Shown: piece by piece, positions 56,975 through 64,000 of the stretch | How the letters are laid out: each line of letters opens with the position of its first letter | Position numbering within the stretch: the stretch's first letter is position 1 | Source of the DNA: Diphasiastrum complanatum | Lineage: Eukaryota > Streptophyta > Lycopodiopsida > Lycopodiales > Lycopodiaceae | Reading direction: 5' to 3' | Length of the DNA: 64,000 bases | Assembly: GCA_029204225.1 (NCBI GenBank) | Contig: CM055107.1 | Coordinates: 30,469,410-30,533,409, forward strand | Position numbers and translations under genes: made by a program | Notes under the pieces: generated by a model | What the model saw: the letters and a program-made list of their open reading frames with translations, nothing else | Database searches by the model: none | Told to the model about the DNA's origin: nothing

Positions 56975-57719
56975 CTACCTAAGGTTACCATGCATTTTGA
57001 TCCATCTAAGTGAAAAAAATTTCATCAATCTTGAGCTAGAAGTTGTTAAGGCCCATTTTCCTAGCTATCTTGTTCAATCTTGGATCAAAAGAGATCAAAA
57101 GGACATTGATTGGGTCTGACCTGGTACTGTACGGAATCAGGTGCTCAGACACATGTGAGGAACATCCAATTTCAGTTTGGAAGTTCTCTCTCATGTTTGA
57201 TCCATTTATCTTGTTTGATAGCTTGTTTTGAAGCTATTTTTGTCTAGTTTCTGTTGCAATCAGTTTCATTCCATTTGGTTGAGCCAATCAAAAGTTATAA
57301 GCTTTTGAAGAGGGTTAGGTAGGGCACCTAGACCTGGGTGGACACATTTGGTTTGGTCAAGAGATTGCTTGGTTGATCCAAAATCACAGTTGTATGCTTG
57401 CCAATCTCATCTATATGTGATCTAGGCACTGTTTTGAGATCTTAGCCATTTTGTTTCATGCAATATCATTGTATTTGAGTCAAATTTGGTTTCTTAGTGT
57501 ATTTCACACGTGCTAAGAGTGTTAGATCCTAACTTTGCCTATACTCCATCATTTGATGTGAAATAGATCTTGTTTTAGAGAGATTTGAGTAGCTAGTGAG
57601 AATCAATTCACAAATTGTTGTAAGATCTTTCATAGGAGGAGATAGTACTCAATTATTGGATCCTATTGAAAGTGTGTAACAACATTTATTGTTCATCATT
57701 TGAGTTTTCTTCACTTCAA

Positions 57720-58934
57720 ATGTCTTCAATGGGTTCATCCTTGTTGGAACCAAGTGAAAGATTGACCACTTCAAATTATTCAATTTGGAAAATGAGGATG
57801 GAGTCCATCTTGATCCTTCAAGACGTGATGGACATGATTCTTGGCCTTGAAGAAGAACCACAAGTTCCTCAAGAGGTTCAAAAATACAAAAAGAGAGCTA
57901 GGATGGCTCTCCACTACATTAAGATGAATGTCTCTAATGAGATATTGAGGGAGATAGGTACTTGTACAACAGCCAAAGAAGCTTGGGATTGTCTCAAGAC
58001 TATCTATGAGGCTAAGAATACCTCTAGGCTTCTCACTCTTAGGAATCAAATCTTTCAAAGTAGCCAAAAGAGTGATAAGAGTGCATCTAGTTATGTTTTG
58101 AGACTAAAAGATATTCATAGAGAGCTTGCTTGCATTGGTGATTCCATCAATCAAAATGAGCTAGTTCAAGTCATTCTCAATGGCTTGAGAAGTGAATTTG
58201 ATAACTTTGTCCAATCCTATGCCATTAAGGAGGAGCTACTAAGTTTGGAGGCTCTCCAAAGTGTGCTAATTTCAGAAGAATCAAGACAAGAGTACAAGCT
58301 CTTGAGGATGGACAAGCTTTCTCTCAGTCATAATGATGGCAAAGCTCTCTTTGCCAAGGATAAGCACAAAGAGAGGAGCAAGAACCAACATCAACAATCC
58401 TCAAGCAAGGACAAAGTCAAATCCAAAGACAAAGATGAGGAGGAAGATGATTCCTCTAATGCTTCATCATCCAAGCTCAAGAAGAAGAAGAAGATCAAGT
58501 GCTTTTATTGTGGCAAGAAAGGTCATTATGCCACCAATTGCTTCAAAAAGAAGAATCAACTCAAGCAAGCCAATATTACCAATGAGAAGGAAGACACTAT
58601 TGCAAGTGATGGAGAGGGATCTCTTATGGTCTCTAGTTTCTCATCTACTCCTTTCAAGAAGGACGGCCTATGGTATATTGATAGTGGAGCCTCTTCACAT
58701 ATGTGTAGCTCCAAGGACTCTTTCTCTTCTATTGCACCTTATAATGGAGTGAAGAAATCAATATACACTACAAATGATTTTGAATGTCCTATTGAAGGCA
58801 TAGGGAACATTCCCTTGAAGTTTGCATCCTCTAAAGTTCTTTCTCTCTCTAGAGTTCTTTATGTACCTAAGCTTACCAAGAATCTTATTAGTGTTGGCCA
58901 ATTGCTTGATAATGGCCTTGATGGAAAATTCTAA
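57720..58934 (+). CDS. Copia Gag-protease, truncated
   Basis: An open frame from ATG 57720 (MSSMGSSLLEPSERLTTSNY) encodes Gag (WKMRMESILILQDVMDMILG, WDCLKTIYEAKNTSRLLTLR, LACIGDSINQNELVQVILNG), a Lys-rich stretch, a CCHC knuckle (CFYCGKKGHYATNC), then the protease with an intact active site (WYIDSGASSHMC) and SRVLYVPKLTKNLISVGQLL. It stops at 58934, where the body jumps to RNase H, so integrase and most of RT are lost. The frame itself has no internal stop, so Gag could still be expressed. An earlier in-frame ATG at 57666 is possible, but 57720 fits the usual Gag start. Confidence 0.85.
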   Translation: MSSMGSSLLEPSERLTTSNYSIWKMRMESILILQDVMDMILGLEEEPQVPQEVQKYKKRARMALHYIKMNVSNEILREIGTCTTAKEAWDCLKTIYEAKNTSRLLTLRNQIFQSSQKSDKSASSYVLRLKDIHRELACIGDSINQNELVQVILNGLRSEFDNFVQSYAIKEELLSLEALQSVLISEESRQEYKLLRMDKLSLSHNDGKALFAKDKHKERSKNQHQQSSSKDKVKSKDKDEEEDDSSNASSSKLKKKKKIKCFYCGKKGHYATNCFKKKNQLKQANITNEKEDTIASDGEGSLMVSSFSSTPFKKDGLWYIDSGASSHMCSSKDSFSSIAPYNGVKKSIYTTNDFECPIEGIGNIPLKFASSKVLSLSRVLYVPKLTKNLISVGQLLDNGLDGKF

Positions 58935-59540
58935 GAGCATAGATACTCCAATGGAGCAAATTATAAAAAATCCTAATAAAGGTGATGAAAGATCCTTTGA
59001 GGACATCACACTTTTTAGGAGTCTTGTAGGCTCCTTGATTTGGCTTACCATTACTAGGCCCGATCTTAGTTTTTGTGTGCACAAAGTGAGTCAATTTATG
59101 CAAGATCCTAAGATCCATCATTGGAAGATGGCCAAGAGGATTCTAAGATATGTATCTTCATCTTGTGATTATGGTCTACTCTATAAAAGTGAAGATCTAT
59201 CCATTATTGGCTACTCGGATTCGGACTTTGCAAGTGACAAGATGGATCGAAAGTCTATTAGTGCATACACTATCTTTCTTGGAGGCAATCTAATATCTTG
59301 GCTTTCCAAAAAGCAAGATACTATATCTCTCTCTTCATGTGAGGCCGAGTACAAAGCACATAGAAGTGGCACACCATTTTGTGAGAGAAAAGCTTATTGG
59401 AGGAGAAATCTATTTGGAGCATGTCAACTCCTCCTCTTGTATTGCCGATCTACTCACCAAGCCTTTGAGCAAAAGTGCTTTCATCAAGCATAGATCTAAT
59501 CTTGGAGTTATATCAAGATCAATGCTCAAATCTTCATAGA
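58935..59540 (+). pseudogene. Copia RT end and RNase H remnant
   Basis: SIDTPMEQIIKNPNKGDERS, FRSLVGSLIWLTITRPDLSF, KRILRYVSSSCDYGLLYKSE, YSDSDFASDKMDRKSISAYT and SLSSCEAEYKA follow the copia RT-RNase H pattern. After EYKA a second deletion shifts the frame to KHIEVAHHFVREKLIGGEIY and ADLLTKPLSKSAF, removing the middle of RNase H. Confidence 0.85.
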
Positions 59541-59557
59541 TAATTTTTTAGGAGGAG

Positions 59558-60294
59558 TGTGAAGAATTGAAAAAGATTATCTATGTTAGGTATAGGGGTC
59601 TTATGTTTTTTACATCAAGCATCTAGGTGTAGGATGTTGATAGGAATAAATTTGGCATAGATGGCAAATTATGCATTTCCACTTGTAATGCCACTATTGA
59701 GCCAAAATAGAGTAAGAGGCTAAACACTTGCTAATTAGAGTGTAGACAAGTGTCATGCTTTTGTTTGATGAAGCTTAAGAGGTCCAATAGGATTTAGAGG
59801 TGGAACCTTGTGAGGTCCAATAGAAAATTGAGGTGTGCTTGAATATAGTCCAATAGAATTTAGAGGTGCATGGATCAATGGTCCAATAGGATTAAGAGGT
59901 GGCAAAGTGTGATCCAATCATAGTTAAGCATAGTGGTAGCTCATGAATCTATTAGTATCATTGTACTCCTCCTTTTGGATCTAATTGATTTTGAGATTGA
60001 GTGGATTTTGAGTGTCATAGAATTTCTAGCTTTCTCTCTCTACCCGAGAGCTCATGATGGTTTTTCTCTCTCTACTCGAGAAGAGCAGCTTGTTTTTACT
60101 TAGAATACTTTTGGAACACTTCCCACATGTGTGAGTGAGAGTTGGAAGTGATTGAATGCATGTAGTAGTGTGTTTTTGCCATAGGATTCAAGATTGATCT
60201 TGAATCTCAATCTAGTCTTGATCTTGGTGCATCTACACACCTTAGGAGATCACAAGTACATGTAGTGGACAGTCCACACGTGTGAAATTCAACA
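59558..60294 (+). repeat. 3' LTR of the copia element
   Basis: Same length and ends as the 5' LTR; followed by GTTTT. Confidence 0.92.
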
Positions 60295-60647
60295 GTTTTT
60301 GTTTTTGGTGTATAGTTGTTTAATATTGGGTTGCTGGTAGATTGAATGAAGTTGGAATTATAAAGACCGAGCTTGGGGATCAGTTGTCTAGTGTGAGGCA
60401 TCTTAGCGAGTGCTCCATAAAATATTTCAATTTTATTTTTACAAAGAGTGAGTTGGCCGAAGTGGAAAGAATAAGAACCATTGAATTAAAACATGGAAAA
60501 ATACTATGTGGTATCCACTAGGCTAGATACCGTGTGCTATTTGAGGTGGGACTCTTAAGCATTGTTCTATGTGCTTTGTCATTGATTTGAATTTTTGTTG
60601 TATGCAACTATGCCTTCATGATGTGCATGACATTGTCATGTCTATGA

Positions 60648-61380
60648 TGTTGAATTTCACACGTGTGGACTGTCCACCACATGTACTTGTGATCTCCTAA
60701 GGTGTGTAGATGCACCAAGATCAAGACTAGATTGAGATTCAAGATCAATCTTGAATCCTATGGCAAAAACACACTACTACATGCATTCAATCACTTCCAA
60801 CTCTCACTCACACATGTGGGAAGTGTTCCAAAAGTATTCTAAGTAAAAACCAACTGCTCTCCTCGAGTAGAGAGAGAAAAACCATCATGAGCTCTCGGGT
60901 AGAGAGAGAAAGCTAGAAATTCAATGACACTCAAAATCCACTCAATCTCAAAATCAATCAGATCCAAAAGGAGGAGTACAATGATACTAATAGATTCATG
61001 AGCTACCACTATGCTTAACTATGATTGGATCACACTTTGCCACCTCTTAATCCTATTGGACCATTGATCCATGCACCTCTAAATTCTATTGGACTATATT
61101 CAAGCACACCTCAATTTTCTATTGGACCTCACAAGGTTCCACCTCTAAATCCTATTGGACCTCTTAAGCTTCATCAAACAAAAGCATGACACTTGTCTAC
61201 ACTCTAATTGGCACAAGTTTGGCTCTATTTTGGCTCAATATTGGCATTACAAGTGGAAATGGATAATTTGCCATCTATGCCAAATTTGACCCTATCAACA
61301 TCCTACACCTAAATGCTTGACTATGAAATTCTATGAGACCTCTATATCAAACATTTTGATTTACTTTACAATTGTCCACA
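60648..61380 (-). repeat. Inverted solo LTR of the same copia family
   Basis: Begins TGTTGAATTTCACACGTGTG (reverse complement of the LTR end) and stays alignable to AATTGTCCACA near 61380, diverging in its last 100 bp. No 5-bp duplication flanks it. With the 3' LTR it forms a 0.7-kb inverted repeat around a 353-bp spacer. Confidence 0.8.
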
Positions 61381-62721
61381 CGTGGGAACATCCTCCACAC
61401 ATGTGAGATTCACTTACAAACTTCTATCATAAAAAATACCAAGCTAAATTTTTGCCAATTTCTCACATATGACACTTTTTTTGTGCATGGCAGATTATTT
61501 CAGTTTCTCAAATTCATGTTGTTTTTGTAGAGTGACATAAATAGGGAGCTCGTTGATGCAAGAGCTAAGTTTGAAGCTGGTCTAGACAAGGCACACAAAA
61601 CATTGAAGGATGTTGAATCTGTTGTCCACCTGCGTTGTACCAACAAGATGGGAAAAATGTTGGGCGTGGTAAATCATCATTAGGTTTGGAGTGGTTTGAG
61701 TTAGCGACAAGCACTGAAAAGACTAGCATGGAAATAAACATAGGATCACTTGCGTTGCTCAACTGTTTCGAGTGACAAAAAGTGCAAGTGTCTTAAATGG
61801 TGTATGGGGCCAAGGTCAGTTTGGGATTTTGAGAAGCGACAAAAATTTTAGAGTGTGGGTTGCAAAAGAAACATGGTTTGAGTACTTGTTGGAAACGACA
61901 AAGGAAGTTTTGGAGGAATGCACTGCTTTGCGTAAGTCATAACTTCATTGTTCTTTGTCCAGTGTTCGTATGGTTACTTTCATGAGCTTGTTCCCATTTG
62001 TTTCCACATTTTTGTGTTGAATTTGTGGATGTTGGTGTGTTTCGTATCTAGGGCCGATGCACATGGAGAATGTCGAGTCACTAGATGATTTTTTCACAAA
62101 TTTTAAGTTGCAATATAGAAAGAATATGTTTGCAATGATTGAGCCAAATATGGAGCTTGCAAAGGCTACAAAAGAGCAACCAGATATCAAAGGAAGTGCC
62201 AAGTGTGTCTTGTGGAGCTTTTGATATTTGCATTTGATCTCAAACGATTATGTCTAAACCCATTTGCTAACATGGCATTTTTTTTGTTGTTGAATGTAGA
62301 TACATTTTTAGCTTGGTGAAGGCAAAAATACTAGATAAAATGCCTTCTTATTTTAAATTGTGGGCTCAAAGGTTTAATACGAAGAGTTGCATGTACAACG
62401 ACAAATACCATTCTAGCTTGACTGCTGGCTTATAATCCTCGGTGGATAGACTTCTCTGTGGGTACATGCCCTGATGATGAGAAAGAAAGCTTTGACTTGC
62501 ATGTTAGTGGCCCTTTATCTAGTCTTGTTATAGATAGTGAGGTTCGTCATGTTGAGTTGGAGATGGGGGCCACACTAGAGACTAGATTGAGAGAAACTGA
62601 CATTCAAATTGAAGAACAAGTATCCAGGCAACGTCTTTTGAAGTTGGGTCGCAGAGGCAAAGAGGTAGCAAAATCACCATTGCCCTATGTGGTGACAAGT
62701 ACTATGCCATCCGCTGAGTGA

Positions 62722-63385
62722 GTGCGAGACTCCCCAGAATACATTTGTCCACCATCACTTGCTTTGTCGAAGTCTAGCAGCAAGGTCGAATCGCTTTGTT
62801 TTGTGATTCTTTCATGTACAAGACATGTATCAGAATTTAGTTGTTGATTGGTTATGTGCTATTTATGCTCTCATTGTTTTTTTTTTTTTGGTGCATTGTG
62901 TTAGATATTCACCATTTGTAGGGACATTATGAATGTTTCCAGATGTGCATCCAAAAAGACTATTGCTAGCGAGATGCAAAGCTTGCTAGACTCATGTATG
63001 CAACAATATAATTTTTTTTGTTCTTTTACATTGCATCAACTTAGAGTATATTTTGAGTAACTTATATTTTGTGCAATGTCTTGGTAGGTGTATATGCTGG
63101 GTGTAAATATTCTATGTCGTGTTGATGTGTCAACTTACTAACTATTTCATGTTGGTGTTGGTGTTGATGTTGATAGGCCATCAAAAGAAGATCAATCACA
63201 AGTATCAACAGTCATTGAGGGAGACAATGAGGTCTGTTTCAATATGCTCATAAATAAATCATTGCTTGTTTGATTTATTAATTGTTTGATAGCAAAGACA
63301 ATCATATACAAAACTGATACGAAGACAATCATGTACAAAACTACAAAAATCTTTTATATTCATGATAAAGAAAGAGTACATAGAT
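62722..63385. other. No supported gene
   Basis: AT-rich gap between the broken plus-strand gene and the convergent minus-strand gene. Short acceptor-like and donor-like sites occur, but there is no readable exon. Confidence 0.35.
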
Positions 63386-64000
63386 TCAAAAATGGGGTAC
63401 CAAAAGCCCCAATTTATCTATCACATTACATAATAAACTAAATATATAATCATCTTCAATGGAATTTGCATCTTCATCTTCCTCTTCCTCCCCTTGATCC
63501 AATGTAATGTTTTCATCATCGGCCTCTCTGCTTGGTGCACTTGATGTGGATCCTCTCTACAAAATTCAAAAAATACAAGCATTAGATTAAATACCTTTTA
63601 GATTTAGTAATTGAGGCACAAAAATTTATAAAAAATTAATTCTTACCAAAGGCAATTCCCTTTTTTCTTTCATGTGATCCACGAAAGTCGAGTATCCTTG
63701 TTGATACCTGATCTTGTATTCGGATTTCGTAAAAGCCCTTCCAAAGTCATGAATCTAATGTCACAAAATAGACATTGATTAGTTAATAAAACAATAACAT
63801 AAACATAAACAGTCTAAATTTACTTAAAATGAAATAAAAAGAAAATTACTTACAAATTGGGCTTGAATATTGGCTTTGCCCCGCGAACCAAGATGTGATT
63901 GCCCCAATAGGGCAATCCTTGACTGCATAGCCTCCCTTTGTTGCGCAAACCAATCGGGATTGGGATTTTTTTTTTCCACCTCAACTTTGCCCCAATCTTT
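63386..64000 (-). CDS. 3' part of a gene of unknown family, running off the window
   Basis: Three minus-strand exons: beyond 64000 to 63854 (NPDWFAQQREAMQSRIALLG, QSHLGSRGKANIQAQF, donor GTAAGT), 63754-63647 (IHDFGRAFTKSEYKIRYQQG, YSTFVDHMKEKRELPL, donor GTAAGA) and 63556-63386 (RGSTSSAPSREADDENITLD, an acidic run, ending LLVPHF). The basic, Gln/Arg-rich start followed by an acidic Ser/Glu tail recalls the C-terminal parts of plant transposon-encoded proteins, but this is a weak impression and I assign no function. The stop is at 63386-63388. The splice signals are good. Confidence 0.45.

Larger units (their letters stand above)
56226..60294 (+). mobile_element. Ty1/copia element with both LTRs, internally deleted
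   Basis: Two 737-bp LTRs (56226-56962 and 59558-60294), target duplication GTTTT at 56221-56225 and 60295-60299, primer site TGGTATCAGAGC at 56963 and a polypurine tract AGGAGGAG before 59558. The LTRs differ at a modest number of positions, so the insertion is not brand-new. Total length is 4069 bp, short for copia because integrase, most of RT and part of RNase H are missing. It sits in an intron-like region of the broken gene at 55494-62721. Confidence 0.93.
55494..62721 (+). pseudogene. Broken gene of unknown family, split by a copia insertion
   Basis: Blocks of coding text lie on both sides of the copia element. Left: 55521-55690 (acidic, ITETDVANDIENEVVEGSKK) and, after a frame change, 55690-56182 (FDSFVQDIISQRYVNSWTTG, a TAG, then EDGYLMEKGDFILSMATSSG, WDGNHHVVGWMEAINEEF, ending GDQ|GTTGTA). 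Right: 61532-61665 (SDINRELVDARAKFEAGLDK), 61640-61760 (FELATSTEKTSMEINIGSLA), 61760-61932 (FRVWVAKETWFEYLLETTKE), 62052-62202 (HMENVESLDDFFTNFKLQYR), 62301-62433 and 62433-62721 (WIDFSVGTCPDDEKESFDLH, ending PYVVTSTMPSAE). Several junctions have good GT-AG signals. At least three frameshifts and one TAG remain, so it is probably dead or carries assembly errors. I recognise no domain and infer that the two sides were one gene only from their spacing and style. Confidence 0.35.

Noticed and set aside
60207-60401. Short ORF at the copia LTR end
   Set aside because: Lies across the LTR boundary and intron-like sequence; no support.

Overview
The window is a stretch of a large, repeat-rich land-plant nuclear genome. 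Genes are broken up by GT-AG introns, and most of the sequence is transposable-element (TE) debris: Ty1/copia, Ty3/gypsy, hAT-like DNA elements, a non-LTR fragment and MITEs. Long (GA)n/(CT)n microsatellites recur. The introns are very long and several gene families are not ones I know from flowering plants. A fern, other non-seed plant or gymnosperm is therefore plausible, but the sequence alone does not settle this.

The best-supported host gene is a plus-strand glucose-6-phosphate 1-epimerase (apospory-associated protein C-like). Its eight coding exons join in phase into a 316-residue protein but are spread over 31.3 kb (20889-52194). Intron 1 (21.5 kb) and intron 7 (7.1 kb) are packed with mobile elements; the other introns are 0.1-1.2 kb.

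Region by region. 1-1.8 kb: a minus-strand multi-exon gene of unknown family leaving the window, with one apparent frameshift. 3.1-5.2 kb: copia and gypsy debris. 6.4-7.9 kb: a clean four-exon minus-strand gene of unknown function (357 aa). 9.5-11.9 kb: broken exons of a Cys/His-rich, transposase-like gene. 12-14 kb: tandem duplications, a GC-rich minisatellite and (GA)n tracts. 14.5-16.8 kb: a decayed plus-strand gene with a DUF8039-like exon. 16.8-18.3 kb: copia and gypsy fragments. 19.6-20.9 kb: probable promoter and leader of the epimerase gene.

Intron 1 holds a nested hAT pair (an element with a six-exon transposase inside the (TA)n of a related element), two copia bodies joined head to tail, a copia-LTR/gypsy chimera carrying a 314-bp MITE with an 8-bp target duplication, and a 5.8-kb hAT-like element (duplication GTTTAAGG). 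That last element itself holds a deleted gypsy element and a LINE ORF1-like segment. Intron 7 holds gypsy pieces out of domain order plus a copia RNase H piece.

Downstream, 55.5-62.7 kb is a broken gene of unknown family. A copia element with matching 737-bp LTRs and GTTTT target duplications interrupts it, and an inverted solo LTR follows. A partial unknown minus-strand gene runs off the right edge at 63.4-64 kb.

All exon models are manual and have no transcript support.
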